64,000 nucleotides of DNA from Deltaproteobacteria bacterium IMCC39146 (GTDB lineage: Bacteria > Desulfobacterota > Desulfuromonadia > Desulfuromonadales > BM103). This document shows, piece after piece, positions 44,551 through 55,600 of the stretch. Within the stretch, counting starts at the first letter, position 1. Each line of letters opens with the position of its first letter. A model generated the notes under the pieces. It did not search any database, was not told the origin of the DNA, and saw only the letters and a program-made list of their open reading frames with translations. A program made the translations under genes and the position numbers. Where the stretch lies: contig JARUHP010000010.1 in assembly GCA_030005635.1 (NCBI GenBank), positions 59,226 through 123,225 of the forward strand, in the 5' to 3' direction.

Positions 44551-45459
44551 TTAAATCCCGGGTTGCACCTGGAGAGTCTTTTTTCTTCTGTTACTCACCC
44601 AGACACCAATGAATACCAGTCCGCATGCAAACCATTGTATTGTGCTTAAGGTGTCGCCAAGAATCAGCATACCGAGAAACACACTGAAAACAGGGATCAG
44701 GTTAACAAAGCCGGCGGCCTGGGTTGCCGGAATCCGACTGACACTATAGTTGTAACAACCGTAGGCTCCAAAAGTGATGAAAGTCCCGAGATAGGCGATT
44801 GCCAGCAATGGTTCAGTACTCAAGTGAACCGGGAAGCCAACACCGGGTAGCAGAAGGAAGGGAAAGAAAAAGAGGCTACCGACATAGGCTTGGAAAGCAG
44901 TCAGAAACAGGGGTGGATAGTTGTTGGTCAAGTGCTTCAGAGAGACGGTATAGCCCGCCGCGCAAACCATCGCCAGAAATTCGCAGAAATTGCCAAGCAG
45001 TGGGTTGGGTGCGTTACTGTTCGCTTCGCCGGCCAGACCCAGCCAGCAGGCACCGATAATCGCCAGCCCGAATCCGATCAAGGTTTGCCTGGAGACCTGT
45101 TCTTTAAGGGTTGCCCAGGCGAGGATTGCGACGAGCAAGGGTAGCATAGCTGTAATCATGCCGGCCTGGGATGCGCTGGTTAGTTCCAGTGCTTTGGCTT
45201 CAAAGATGAAGTAAAGACAGGGTTCGCAGACAGCCATGGTTAAGAGATATTTAATGTCTCGACGGCGCCAGTTGAGCTTGCTGAAAGATGGAATGAAAAC
45301 CACGAAACAGAGGCTGGCAATCAGCATCCTGCCAAAGATGACCTGCATCGGATGATAGCCACGGAAGGCAATCTTGAGGGCGACAAAAGAGCTGGCCCAG
45401 AGAAGCATGGCCAGAATAAGGCTTGCGATGGGTAATAATTGGAGTTTTTTTTCTGTCAC
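44551..45459 (-). CDS. EamA/DMT-family transporter
   Basis: 302 residues from GTG 45459, chosen for its GGGAG ribosome site; a longer frame reaches 45507. Ten membrane helices in two EamA repeats (LLWASSFVALKIAFRGYHP; then LAIAYLGTFITFGAYGCYNY). A drug/metabolite-type exporter of unknown substrate, convergent with the DUF294 gene. Confidence 0.9.
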   Translation of the reverse strand: MTEKKLQLLPIASLILAMLLWASSFVALKIAFRGYHPMQVIFGRMLIASLCFVVFIPSFSKLNWRRRDIKYLLTMAVCEPCLYFIFEAKALELTSASQAGMITAMLPLLVAILAWATLKEQVSRQTLIGFGLAIIGACWLGLAGEANSNAPNPLLGNFCEFLAMVCAAGYTVSLKHLTNNYPPLFLTAFQAYVGSLFFFPFLLLPGVGFPVHLSTEPLLAIAYLGTFITFGAYGCYNYSVSRIPATQAAGFVNLIPVFSVFLGMLILGDTLSTIQWFACGLVFIGVWVSNRRKKTLQVQPGI

Positions 45460-45668
45460 GAAGACTCCCGGAAGGTTTCGATTTTGATCGCGTTGCGATG
45501 GTCGCACATTATGGTCTGTTTATGACAGGGGTAAAGATACAACCTTGTTATTATTATCTGGGCACACTTTCCTTTTTTCTAATTATCTATTTCCTTCCAG
45601 TAAAGTAGCGGAAAACATGAAGCAGGAAAAACAAACGACCTGACTCACGCCCGTTTGCTTTGCTCTCT

Positions 45669-45758
45669 TGAGGCGCAGAGAGCGCAGAGTAAGAAATATA
45701 CGACAAAACTTTCCCATGGGCAGTCTTTCTCTGCGCCCTCGGCGTCTCTGCGTGAGGC
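45669..45758. repeat. MITE-like palindrome with CGCAGAG arms
   Basis: The gap 45460-46034 contains no supportable gene. Within it a left arm GGCGCAGAGAGCGCAGAG and a right arm CTCTGCGCCCTCGGCGTCTC are inverted around a short core. Same style as the element at 32797 but with CGCAGAG instead of CACAGAG. Confidence 0.65.
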
Positions 45759-46034
45759 CGGTTTTGATTTTGTCTTGTTGCTGTCGGTGTTTGTCTGCCT
45801 CGAGAAAATGTAATAAACCAATCAGAGCCTAACTTGAGCGAAGTAGTTAACCTCATTGCTTTTTAAGATGTTACCGGCGACAGTATGGAAGATGTTTGCG
45901 AACTTTGTGATTGAGTCGTCGTCACTTGGAGGCCTATCTTGGTGATGGGAGCTTCTATTTGGACATTTTTGCTGACATGAAGACCGTCAGCGTGTTACAT
46001 AACCGGCGTTTCCATAGACGAGGCAAAGAGGCTG

Positions 46035-46745
46035 ATGACCAAACTCACTGATAAAGGTCGCGGTATCCGCGACATGTTCGACAAAATTGCTCCGCGTTAC
46101 GATCTTCTGAACCGGCTTCTCTCGCTAGGGATAGATCGTCGCTGGAGGCGTTTTGCCGTACGGCAGCTCTCTGTTCCTGAAGGTGGGAGGGTTCTGGATA
46201 TCGCAACCGGTACCGGCGATGTTGCTCTGGAGATTGGTCTTCAGACTGATTCTTCGGTCAAAATTGTTGGCTCTGATTTCACACAGGGGATGTTGGTCCT
46301 GGGGCTGGATAAGGTCGGTGAGTCACCCTACCGTGATCGCATCGTACTGGTAAACGCACCTTGCGAATCGATGCCGCATCCAGATGCGATCTTCGACGGC
46401 ATTACCATCGCTTTCGGGATTCGTAATGTTGTTGATCGCCAGAAAGGTCTCTGCGAGATGGTGCGCGTCCTCAAGCCAGGCGGTCGGGCGGTTATTCTGG
46501 AATTTGCGACACCTCTCAACAGCTTCTTCCGTGCTGTGTATCACTTCTACTTTCTGCGTGTGTTGCCTTTTTTGGGTGGTTTGATCTCCCAGCGCAGCGC
46601 CTACCAGTATCTTCCTGATTCTGTTATGGAATTTCCTGATCGCGAGAGTTTCAAGGCGATGATGCAGGAAGCGGGTTTTGTTGATGTCAAGGTCCACGAT
46701 CTGACCGGTGGCATTGCCGCGGTGCATGTCGGAACAAAGGCCTGA
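46035..46745 (+). CDS. ubiE: Demethylmenaquinone/ubiquinone C-methyltransferase
   Basis: 236 residues. SAM motif VLDIATGTGDVALEI near 50-64 and family signatures MFDKIAPRYDLLNRLLSLGID and AFGIRNVVDRQKGLCEM. It methylates demethylmenaquinone (menG activity) in the last step of quinone synthesis. In this lineage menaquinone is the expected product. Convergent with the AsmA-like gene with one base between stops. Confidence 0.95.
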   Translation: MTKLTDKGRGIRDMFDKIAPRYDLLNRLLSLGIDRRWRRFAVRQLSVPEGGRVLDIATGTGDVALEIGLQTDSSVKIVGSDFTQGMLVLGLDKVGESPYRDRIVLVNAPCESMPHPDAIFDGITIAFGIRNVVDRQKGLCEMVRVLKPGGRAVILEFATPLNSFFRAVYHFYFLRVLPFLGGLISQRSAYQYLPDSVMEFPDRESFKAMMQEAGFVDVKVHDLTGGIAAVHVGTKA

Positions 46746-46746
46746 A

Positions 46747-49700
46747 TCACTTCTCTTCCGGTACGTTTCTGGTGCCATCTCCTCCCCAGAGGATCTGAGG
46801 ATCTTCGAGCAGTTTGAAGGGCAACCCTAACGCCCGTTTCAGCAAGCCTATGGTCGGCTCAGCCAATGTGTCGAGAGGCATTGCGTTGACAGAAAAATCG
46901 CCAATCTTACCTTCCACTGAAAAATGAGCGGTCAGTAGAGCTCTGTCCTCTCCGGTTAAAAGCCATCCGGCGATCGGGACACTTGAAATGATCTTGTCTA
47001 CTGTGCCGAGAGGATGAATTGCGACCTGAAAATCCCCCACCTTGCTCACCAGATTAAGATCTCCCATGTACGACTGGTTCATCGCTTTGCTTTCAATCTT
47101 TAAATCTTCTGTTCCAAGCACACCTTTCTCCAACGTGAAGTGGCCTGTCAGCTTATCAAACGGCATGCCTTCCTGATCCATGTCGGGCAACTGCAAAGCG
47201 AATAACTGGGAGACATTCAATAGGGAGAAAATCTTGCTTAAAACCGGGAATTCGTGCAGTACGCCGTCATGCACCAGAATGCTGAAGTTGCCGTAAGCCG
47301 AAGGCAGGTAGTTGGCGCCGACTTCTCCATTGATGAAAAAGTCCCCGTCAAGTTTGCCTCGCACAATGTTCTGCTGACTAAGCAACTCCCGGTAGACTTC
47401 AAGAGCATCCACCTCTTCGGCATGTCCAGTGATTCTCAGCATGGCCGGTTGCTCGTGAGTAGAAAAGTCAGTGATGACCTGTGCTTCACAAGAGCCTTCA
47501 CCGACCGAGAAGTGGAGAGGGTGGATGATCAGATGTTCGCTGGTGGGCGTGATAGTTGCGGTCGCGTCATGAAATCTCATTCCATATAAATTGCCACTCT
47601 TTGCATGTGCCTTGATCGTGACACGACTCGTTGCTTGAGTATTCTTGACCTTGTCCTCTACCTCGAGGCGCTCCTTTGGTTTGGTGGTGTGATCTGTCCA
47701 CAAACCGACGATTTCGCCAACGTTGGCAAAGTCTGAGGTGATGTCGAGCAGCACATCATAAGGCGGGTGAAAAGAAATCGTTCCTTGTATCGAAGCATTT
47801 GTTCCTCCATCGAGGAGAACATCAACGGGTGCAAAAATAAGCCCGTCCCGATCGATTTCCAGGTGGCCGTCAACGTCACGCAGCAGCGCCTTTTCGGATT
47901 TGAAGAGCAGGTCGTTGGCGTGAATAGCTTTCGCTTTGGCATCCAGAAGCAGGCGTGGTTGGGCGAAGTCGATGACCTGTGCCTGCACCGTGAGAGGGGA
48001 CTGGCCAATGTGTACCTGTAGATCTTTTGCGTGCATGCCTGTGTCGGTCAGTTTGATGCGGCCGTTGATATGACTCAGATCGGCGATGAATCTTGTCGCA
48101 TGGAGCCCTGCGTCGCGCAGAGTCAGAGTCACTTCAGGGCGATTGTCTTGTGGTTGTCCCCGTTGACTGATGCTCAGATCTGCCTGACCATGCAATTGTA
48201 ACTTTTTCAAGAGAGGTAGGGTGTCTGTCACGCGGGCCAGTTCATCAGCAGTCAGGAGAGCATCAATTGTAAGGCTGTCTGGGTCTTCTTGCAGGTAGCT
48301 GCCTGAAACGTGCCCCTTGAGGGAGGACCATGTAAGAGAACCATGGTCGAGGCTTATCTTTTGTGGTGTTAACGTGCTGTGCAGAGCCAACTGGTCTTTT
48401 GCTCCAGGTGGGAACTCAAGTCCTGAAACGTGTTTGATGCTCAGTTGCGACAGGTCTGCCTGCAAGTCCAGGTTGAGTCGGTCCAGATGACCTTCAAGGT
48501 GCCCTTTTACTTTTATCTCTCCTCTTGTTTGCAGAATGTCCTGCTCGAGTTGCCACTCTTTCAGGAAGGCTTCAGTCTGTATTTTTCCATTCATAACCAA
48601 CGTTGATAGAACCAGCTTGTCTTTGCTGAACTTACCGGCCCCCGCTACGGAAAGTTGAGTCGAGCCGAACGTCCCTGTGCCATTGTCGATTTGCCAATTT
48701 TCACCGTTTAAGCTGAAAGACAAGGAGTCGAGCTCGGCATCAGGTCCGTTCTGCACAGTCCAGCCGATATTTAGTAAGGTTCCCTTGAATTTCTCAAGTT
48801 GCCATTCTTGATCTTGGCCGAGGTCTTTCTGGAAGAGAATCTGTGCCTGTCTGATCTCTGCGGAGCCCTGATCCTTAAGCTGCTGATGAACTTGTTGCAG
48901 GGCCTCCTGATGGTCTGGGAGCCAGCTTTTGATCGCTGGAATTGGCAGGCTGCCGTTAAGGATTGTCACCGTTACTGAGAAGGGTTCGGACTGCGGCGCC
49001 CAGTTGACCTCTCCTGCCAGTCGGGAGGCATCGACCTGTATGGAAAGGTCCTCGATGCCGGGCTTCTCTCTTTGAAGATGCAAACGGCCACTGGCCATCA
49101 GATTTCTCAGGGGAATCGGATGCGCGTAGTCGGTATTGGGACGCACGGTCATGTTGTTTGCAAACAGGCTGATTTGAAAATCAATCTCTTCGCTTGGGGT
49201 CCCCGCTAAATGAAGGTGTAGATCACCTTCTCCTTTGATGACATCTTCATTTGTTCGTTTGGCAAAGGTCTCTCGGAGACTTTCGAGTTGCAGATTTTTT
49301 GCGTCCAGATCGAAGTTGAAGTAGGGCTTCAGTTTCTGGTTATCATCAACTCGCAAGCGACCTTGCCCTTGTAACCGGCAGAGGCTTTTGCTCTTCTGGT
49401 TGGGGAGCGTCAGCTGTCCTTTGATGTCAAACTGGAAAGTTTCGTTAAGTTGAATGTCGGTGACTCCGGCATTCAACTCGCTGAACTCGAAGCGCTGCAT
49501 GGTCTGATCGATATCTGCTGACTCGACCACCAGGGTTCCATCGATGATCTCCAGAGCCGCAATGCTGAATATCTGTAAAAGCTCTTGATCGATCTCCTGT
49601 GATGCTTGCGGTGAGCGGTTGCTGTCTTCGGTGACTGAGTTGTTTGTCGCTTTGATGAGGATTTGTGGCTGGCTCAGGCTGATTTCGGCAAACTCGAACT

Positions 49701-50022
49701 TACGCTCAAGGAGACCTCTCCAACGCAGAGTCACCAGGACCTTTTCTGTCTCAATCTGGAGCTTCGAACTGCTATCACCTAGCTGTAAGTAACTGATATG
49801 TAAGGCCAGGTTGGCATCGTGCAGCTTGTATTCGATTTCGCCCAGGGTCACGGGCAGTGACAGCAGGGACGAAAGCTCTTCCTCTGCATTTTTCCGGTAA
49901 TTGTTGAGATCAAAGGTGAAAAGAAAATAGGCAACCGAGATCGCTACGAGGATGGCGACGGCCAAGAAGCTGTAAAGCAGCAGACGTTTTCTCTGTACAG
50001 GATGCGAGGGCTGTTCTGTCAT
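46747..50022 (-). CDS. AsmA/YhdP-like inner-membrane-anchored protein
   Basis: 1091 residues. One N-terminal membrane helix (about 14-33), then a long beta-rich periplasmic region with AsmA-type text at the front (FDLNNYRKNAEEELSSLLSL) and the AsmA-like C-terminal domain (DGVLHEFPVLSKIFSLLNVS, then IAGWLLTGEDRAL). Proteins of this bridge-like group move phospholipids to the outer membrane. Its start overlaps the sensor kinase gene by 4 bases (ATGA), so envelope sensing may be coupled to it. Confidence 0.85.
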   Translation of the reverse strand: MTEQPSHPVQRKRLLLYSFLAVAILVAISVAYFLFTFDLNNYRKNAEEELSSLLSLPVTLGEIEYKLHDANLALHISYLQLGDSSSKLQIETEKVLVTLRWRGLLERKFEFAEISLSQPQILIKATNNSVTEDSNRSPQASQEIDQELLQIFSIAALEIIDGTLVVESADIDQTMQRFEFSELNAGVTDIQLNETFQFDIKGQLTLPNQKSKSLCRLQGQGRLRVDDNQKLKPYFNFDLDAKNLQLESLRETFAKRTNEDVIKGEGDLHLHLAGTPSEEIDFQISLFANNMTVRPNTDYAHPIPLRNLMASGRLHLQREKPGIEDLSIQVDASRLAGEVNWAPQSEPFSVTVTILNGSLPIPAIKSWLPDHQEALQQVHQQLKDQGSAEIRQAQILFQKDLGQDQEWQLEKFKGTLLNIGWTVQNGPDAELDSLSFSLNGENWQIDNGTGTFGSTQLSVAGAGKFSKDKLVLSTLVMNGKIQTEAFLKEWQLEQDILQTRGEIKVKGHLEGHLDRLNLDLQADLSQLSIKHVSGLEFPPGAKDQLALHSTLTPQKISLDHGSLTWSSLKGHVSGSYLQEDPDSLTIDALLTADELARVTDTLPLLKKLQLHGQADLSISQRGQPQDNRPEVTLTLRDAGLHATRFIADLSHINGRIKLTDTGMHAKDLQVHIGQSPLTVQAQVIDFAQPRLLLDAKAKAIHANDLLFKSEKALLRDVDGHLEIDRDGLIFAPVDVLLDGGTNASIQGTISFHPPYDVLLDITSDFANVGEIVGLWTDHTTKPKERLEVEDKVKNTQATSRVTIKAHAKSGNLYGMRFHDATATITPTSEHLIIHPLHFSVGEGSCEAQVITDFSTHEQPAMLRITGHAEEVDALEVYRELLSQQNIVRGKLDGDFFINGEVGANYLPSAYGNFSILVHDGVLHEFPVLSKIFSLLNVSQLFALQLPDMDQEGMPFDKLTGHFTLEKGVLGTEDLKIESKAMNQSYMGDLNLVSKVGDFQVAIHPLGTVDKIISSVPIAGWLLTGEDRALLTAHFSVEGKIGDFSVNAMPLDTLAEPTIGLLKRALGLPFKLLEDPQILWGGDGTRNVPEEK

Positions 50023-51392
50023 GAGTCCTCATCGATCGTCTGAGGAGTCTGCAGTAAGGCCTCCTGCTTCGTTAGGCGCGGTAAGAGAACCGTGAAGGAG
50101 CTGCCTTCGCCGACTGTGCTTTCGGCGTTGATCGTGCCGCCATGTAAAATGACAATCTCTCTTGCCAGGCAAAGTCCGAGGCCCACCCCTCCTGTTTCGC
50201 GCGTATCACCTGTGTCGAGTCTGTGAAATGGCGAGAAAATTGATTTCAGCTCATGCTCTGGAATGCCGATACCCTGGTCAGTGACACAGATAGAAACCTC
50301 TCGTTCATTGCTCTGTGCTGTGATGTTGATGTTACCTCCCAGGGGAGAGTAGCGACAGGCATTCTCAAGAAGTTGTGTGATGATTTGATTCAGTTCTTTG
50401 CGGTTGCCATAGATCGCTGCCTCTGTCAGACAGCTGATCTGGATGACGTGATGCTTCTTGCAATCACGGGTGTTGACTTGAATTTTTTCCAGCAATTCTC
50501 GAATGGACAGGTATTCATAGTCAACCCGTGTCCGGTCTGTTTTGAGCCGCCTGATATCCAGGAATCTGTTGATTAATTCAGTCAGTTTTTCTGCTTCCTG
50601 GTAGATAATATCTATGTGGCGCTTATGTTGCTTAGAAAGATCCTGTTCCCCTTGCAGCAGTTCAGCAAAGCCACTGATTGCTGTTAGCGGGGTGCGCATT
50701 TCGTGACTCATCGCCGAGAGAAGTTCATCCTTGATCCTTGCCAACTCCTTGCGCTCGGTCACGTCCTGAGCGACCTCGAGACGAACCAATCGACCATCGG
50801 TCCAGCGAATGGCCTTGTCGAAGCATTCGTACCAACGATTGGTCTTAGTGTTGAGAAACTCCCATACCACGGGGTCGCCAGGCTCACCATTGTCGAGGAG
50901 TTGTGGGTTGGTACAAAAATCACAGGGTTGATCCATGTTGACCTGCAGATAGTGATAGCATTTGCGTTTTTGCCAGTCAGGTCCAAAAAAGTCGACAGCA
51001 AAGCGATTCACGTAAAGCAGTTCGTAGGTTTCCAGATCGGCAACGTAGACAACGGCGTTCATCGAATCGAAGAGGGTGTTGAGCTGATGAATATGGTCCT
51101 GCATTTCCCTCTGGATTTTGTCACGCTCCACTTCGAGCGCTTCTTCATTGCTGCGTAGTTTCTGCAGGCTGTGAGCCAGGTAAAGGTAAAGCAGGCTTGC
51201 CGTGACCACCACAAAAAGCCAGCCCTTGATTGTCTGTGCCTGTGTCAGTTGGATCGGGTCGCTAATGAACCACGCCAGTATGGTGTCGGAGAAGTAAATC
51301 CACAGGAAGGCGAAAATAGAGTAGAAAATCGCTGCCCGTGCTGCTGTACGTTGATGCAGAGCTCTTCTGCTCTGTAGATTGGTTGAAGGCAT
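50019..51392 (-). CDS. Membrane PAS sensor histidine kinase
   Basis: 457 residues from ATG 51392. The longer frame (to 51620) crosses a dispersed palindrome and the end of the RluA gene, so its N-terminal extension is rejected. Two membrane helices (about 18-38 and 55-72), a coiled coil, a PAS domain (LFDSMNAVVYVADLETYELLYVN) containing a CDFC segment, then HisKA (LLSAMSHEMRTPLTAISGFAE with phospho-His) and HATPase_c (LLENACRYSP, DQGIGIPE, GVGLGLCLAREIV). No regulator gene is adjacent. Translationally coupled to the AsmA-like gene. Confidence 0.88.
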   Translation of the reverse strand: MPSTNLQSRRALHQRTAARAAIFYSIFAFLWIYFSDTILAWFISDPIQLTQAQTIKGWLFVVVTASLLYLYLAHSLQKLRSNEEALEVERDKIQREMQDHIHQLNTLFDSMNAVVYVADLETYELLYVNRFAVDFFGPDWQKRKCYHYLQVNMDQPCDFCTNPQLLDNGEPGDPVVWEFLNTKTNRWYECFDKAIRWTDGRLVRLEVAQDVTERKELARIKDELLSAMSHEMRTPLTAISGFAELLQGEQDLSKQHKRHIDIIYQEAEKLTELINRFLDIRRLKTDRTRVDYEYLSIRELLEKIQVNTRDCKKHHVIQISCLTEAAIYGNRKELNQIITQLLENACRYSPLGGNINITAQSNEREVSICVTDQGIGIPEHELKSIFSPFHRLDTGDTRETGGVGLGLCLAREIVILHGGTINAESTVGEGSSFTVLLPRLTKQEALLQTPQTIDEDS

Positions 51393-51429
51393 TTGGCTGT
51401 GGAACCTGTTGTCTGTATTGAAATTGAAT

Positions 51430-51467
51430 CTAGCAGCCAGTTCATTGTCAGTCCGAAAGGTTGCTAG
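51430..51467. repeat. Dispersed palindromic repeat, copy 4
   Basis: CTAGCAGCCAGTTCATTGTC at the left, GTTGCTAG at the right; same family as 35549 and 37568. Between the RluA gene and the sensor kinase. Confidence 0.75.
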
Positions 51468-51594
51468 CGTCAAAAGTTCTTTAAGAGAATCGGGTTGAAG
51501 GGACAGGATGAACGTTATTATAACCGTAATTTTGAGCCTGTGGCGGAATTTATCGTTCTTTTTGTTGCAGGCGTTTCTGTGCGCGTCTGACGAA

Positions 51595-52473
51595 TTACAA
51601 GTCCAGATCCGTCGGTGCAAACTGCAGGGTCACCAGCAACGCCGTTAAATCTTCCGGGAAGGGTGCTTTGATGGTAATGGCTCGCTCATCATTTGAGCGG
51701 GGAAAGGTCAACTGGTGACAATGTAAAAAGGGCCGGTCCAACTCATTAATGAGCTCCCCTCGATAACGGACGTCGCCAATGATAGGATGGCCCGATACTG
51801 CCAGTTGATGTCTGATTTGATGGTGGCGGCCGGTGACTAGTTGCAGCTCCAGTAAAGTGTAGTTTTCTGTTGAGACCAGCGGCTTGTACCTGGTCAATGC
51901 CTCTTTAATTTTACCTTTGGCGGGAACCTCACTAGCAAGCTCTCCGGACTCGGTGAGCTTGCCGCTGACCAGTGCCAGATAACTTTTGCTGAACTGGCCA
52001 GCAATCATCATTTGACCGAGTTGGCTGATTGACGCGCGACCTTTGCCAAACAGAACCGCGCCCGAGGTCCCTATGTCGAGGCGATGAACTGGCGAGACTT
52101 GAAAGTTTTCTTTGCGTAGGGATAGAAAATCCTGAACGCGGTGCAGGAGGTTGTCTTCATGACCTACCGCGCGATGGATGGCCAGGCCCGCAGGTTTGTT
52201 GAGAACTATACTGTCTAAGTCTTCATAGAGAATCTGCTCGGGTTTGACAGGAAGTTTTTTGATACATTCAAGCCAACGTTGTGAGCTTTTGACAGCAATT
52301 GTCTCGCCGACGCTGCTGAGTCTGCTGGCTTCTGCTGTGTCCCCGTTAACGGTTACTCGCTGCTTTTTACAGAGCTGGCGCAGAAAGGCGGTAGGCGCGG
52401 TCGGAACCCTCAGCGCCATTGTCCCGAGGAGGGGCAGGTTTTCTTCTCGAAGATTGATTTTCCATTTCGTCAT
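51595..52473 (-). CDS. RluA-family pseudouridine synthase
   Basis: 292 residues. A short N-terminal S4-like part (FLRQLCKKQRVTVNG) and a catalytic domain with HRLDIGTSGAVLF (catalytic Asp), VTGRHHQIRHQLA and HPIIGDVRYRG. It isomerises uridines in rRNA or tRNA; the exact site cannot be read from sequence. Confidence 0.9.
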   Translation of the reverse strand: MTKWKINLREENLPLLGTMALRVPTAPTAFLRQLCKKQRVTVNGDTAEASRLSSVGETIAVKSSQRWLECIKKLPVKPEQILYEDLDSIVLNKPAGLAIHRAVGHEDNLLHRVQDFLSLRKENFQVSPVHRLDIGTSGAVLFGKGRASISQLGQMMIAGQFSKSYLALVSGKLTESGELASEVPAKGKIKEALTRYKPLVSTENYTLLELQLVTGRHHQIRHQLAVSGHPIIGDVRYRGELINELDRPFLHCHQLTFPRSNDERAITIKAPFPEDLTALLVTLQFAPTDLDL

Positions 52474-52696
52474 AAGTCCTTCTTAACACAGTTTGTACGG
52501 GTTTGCGAGGCTGCTCTGTGCGGAGGTGAAAAAACCATGCTCAACAGGCATTAAATCTCCTTTACTCCGCTGCCATAGCTTGTTAACATCTCCGGCTAAT
52601 TACTGCCCGTCTGTGGATTCTACCTGGGCACTATGAATTGAACCGTTTGTTAGAGGGTCAGGGCGCTGCAATCGCCCTTTCAGCATCGACTCCCCA

Positions 52697-55600
52697 ATGA
52701 AAATAAAACGTATCGAAATTACTGGTTTTAAGTCGTTTGTCGAGCGCACCGTCCTCGATTTCGACGATGGCATTACCTCGATCGTTGGCCCGAACGGCTG
52801 CGGCAAGAGTAATGTTGTTGACGCAATCCGCTGGGTCATGGGCGAACAGAACGCCCGTTATCTGCGCGGCAAATTGATGGAAGATGTTATCTTCGGCGGC
52901 AGTGAAAACCGCAAACCTCTCGGTATGGCCGAAGTGTCCCTGATTATGGATAATTCAGCCGGCATAGCTCCCGCAGCTTTCCGCGAATATTCCGAGATCC
53001 AGATTACCCGACGCCTTTACCGCAACGGCGAGAGCGAGTATCTGCTGAACAAGTCCTCCTGTCGTCTCCTCGATATTACTGAGCTTTTCATGGACACAGG
53101 TGTAGGAAACCGCGCCTATTCGATTATAGAACAGGGCAAGATCGGCATGATTATCAATGCCAAACCAGAAGATCGCCGCAGTCTGATCGAAGAGGCTGCC
53201 GGCGTCACCAAGTTCAAGTCCCGTAAAAAGTCTGCTCTCCGAAAAATAGATGCAACCCGTCAGAACCTGTTACGTCTCGGCGACATCGTCAGCGAAGTAC
53301 GGCGGCAAATGAACAGCCTGAAACGACAAGCTCAGCGGGCGCAGCGTTTCCGTGAATTTCGCGAAGAGTTGCGCGGGCTGGAGCTGCAATTTGGTTTGCG
53401 GCAGCATGCGGAATTGAGTGAAAAAGCCAGGCAGGTGTGCAGCTCTGCTGAAGAGCAAACCGGGCAGGTCGACAGCGCGATCCGGCGTTTAGAGCAGGCG
53501 GAGCTTGATCTTGAACAGGCGCGTTTAACTCATACCGAGCGTGATAAAGAAGCGGCCCAGGGTCAAGCAGGAGTGTTTCATCTGACCAGTGAGATCCAAC
53601 GCATTGAAAGCCGTCTGGAGTTCGGAGCGAAAGAAGTAGAGACTCTTGATCGGCAGCAGGATAAGATCGCTGCCGAGCTGACTGATAGCGACCGCCGCTT
53701 CGCCACATCTGTACAGGAAGAGGAGGGCTTGCGTCAAAACCAGCAGGACCAGAGCCGTGTCTTTGCCGAGGAAGAGGCCAGACTGGCTGCGAGCGAAGAT
53801 GTTCTTCTTGATCTGACAGAGCAGGAAGAGAGCCTTGGCCGTCAGTTGGAGCAGGCGAGGCAGAAGCTTTATCATCTGCTCGCTGAACTGACCCGCATGA
53901 GCAGCCAGCAGGAAGAGGCCGATCGGCGTATTGCCGTTCTGGCCGACCTGAGCGAGCGCAACCGTCAGGAGGCTGTTGCGGTGACAGGTCAGCTTGAGCG
54001 TCTGCAGAACGACAGTAGCAGTCTCTCGGGCACTCTTGAAGTTATTGAGAAAGAACGTGGCGATCTGGTCATAAAACGGCAACAGTTGCAGGAACGCCAG
54101 GTTCACCTCAAGGAGCAGGTCGAGCAGGTCGAGAATGAACTGCTTCAACGTCGTGAAGAGCTAAGCCGTCAACGCTCCCGGCTGGAATCCCTGCAACAAC
54201 TCGAACGCAACCTGGAAGGCTACGGTCGCGGCGTCAAGGCACTGCTCTCAGAGGCGCAGCACAAGGCCCGAATGAAGGGTCTGGTTGCCGACATCCTCGA
54301 TGTCCCGGCACGTTACGAGGCGGCTATAGAGGCTGTTCTTGGCGAACGTGTCCAGGCTTTGCTGCCCGACAACCTGGAGAGCACCCAGAAGGCGTTGGCC
54401 TACTTGAGCGGCAACGAAGGGCGTTGTACCTTCCTGCTGCCAGAAAGCCCGGCGGCCGATGCGCCGGAGATGCCGGGCGGAACAGCTCTTGTTGGCCTGG
54501 TGAAGGGTCTCAGTGGCTTCCAGGAGGTTGCGTGCCGACTGATTTCAGGGGCTTATCTAGTCGATGACCTGACTGACTATTTCACGCAGAAGCTGCCATT
54601 TGGTGTCACACTTGTTACCGAGGATGGCAACCTCTTGACCCATCGTGGCGAGGTAACAGGTGGTGGCCGTCAGGCGCTTGATCAAGGGTTGCTACATAAG
54701 AAGCGGGAGATGAAGGAGCTGGAAAAACAGGTGAAAATCCTCGATGTCGAGGTGACCTCACTGAACCAGCGCCGCGAAGCCCTGCGTGATGAAGCACAGA
54801 CGACAGAAATTTCCCTGCGCCGCACCGAACAGGAACTGCACCATCAGGAAATTCGCGTGGTTGATAGTCGTAAAGACCTTGATGGCTTACAGCAGGAAGA
54901 TGCCCGACTCCAGGAACGCATCGAAGTCCTTAGCCTCGAGGAAGAGCAACTCCACGAGGAGCATGAGACTTTGCAGAAGACTCTGCGGACCTCTACGGAC
55001 ACGCGCGTTTCGAGCGAAGGGGAGAAGCGCGAACTGGAAGCTCTTGTCACCCGTTTGCAGGAGGAACTTCAGACCTTGCGAGAGCAGGGCAACGAAGCGC
55101 GTCAGGGCGTGACGACATTGAAGGTCAGCCTGGCAAGCTTGCGAGAGCGTGAAGAAAGCAGCCGAAATGCTCTTGAGCGCCTTGGCCGCTTGCGTGAGGA
55201 ACTCAGCCAGAGGCAGGTTGCTCTCAAGCAGGATGCTGTTGAAGCTGTTGAAAAGCAGGCCGCCCTTCGTAGTGAAGCTGAAGAGCTGAAAGTGGAGATG
55301 GAGGTTCTCTATCGCAAGCGCATTGAACAGGAAGGCTCCCTTGCCGGTTTACGGGAACGTTTTGAAGAGAGTCGTCAGGAAATTGAACGTCGCGAGGGTG
55401 AACTCAAGCAACTTCGCTCGAAGGCTCAGGAACTGCGAGAAGATCTGACTTCACGGCAGATGCAGAGTCGAGAACTGCAGCTTGAAATCGAGCATATGCA
55501 GCAGGCTTTTTGGGACCGACACAGGGTAGATTTGACCGATCCCGAGGTGGCCGACAGATTTGATGCGGAGTTTGATGAGATCGCTGCTGTGGAACGTCGT

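Noticed and set aside
51393..51620. N-terminal extension of the PAS kinase
   Set aside because: Crosses a dispersed palindrome and overlaps the RluA gene; the shorter start gives a normal membrane anchor.
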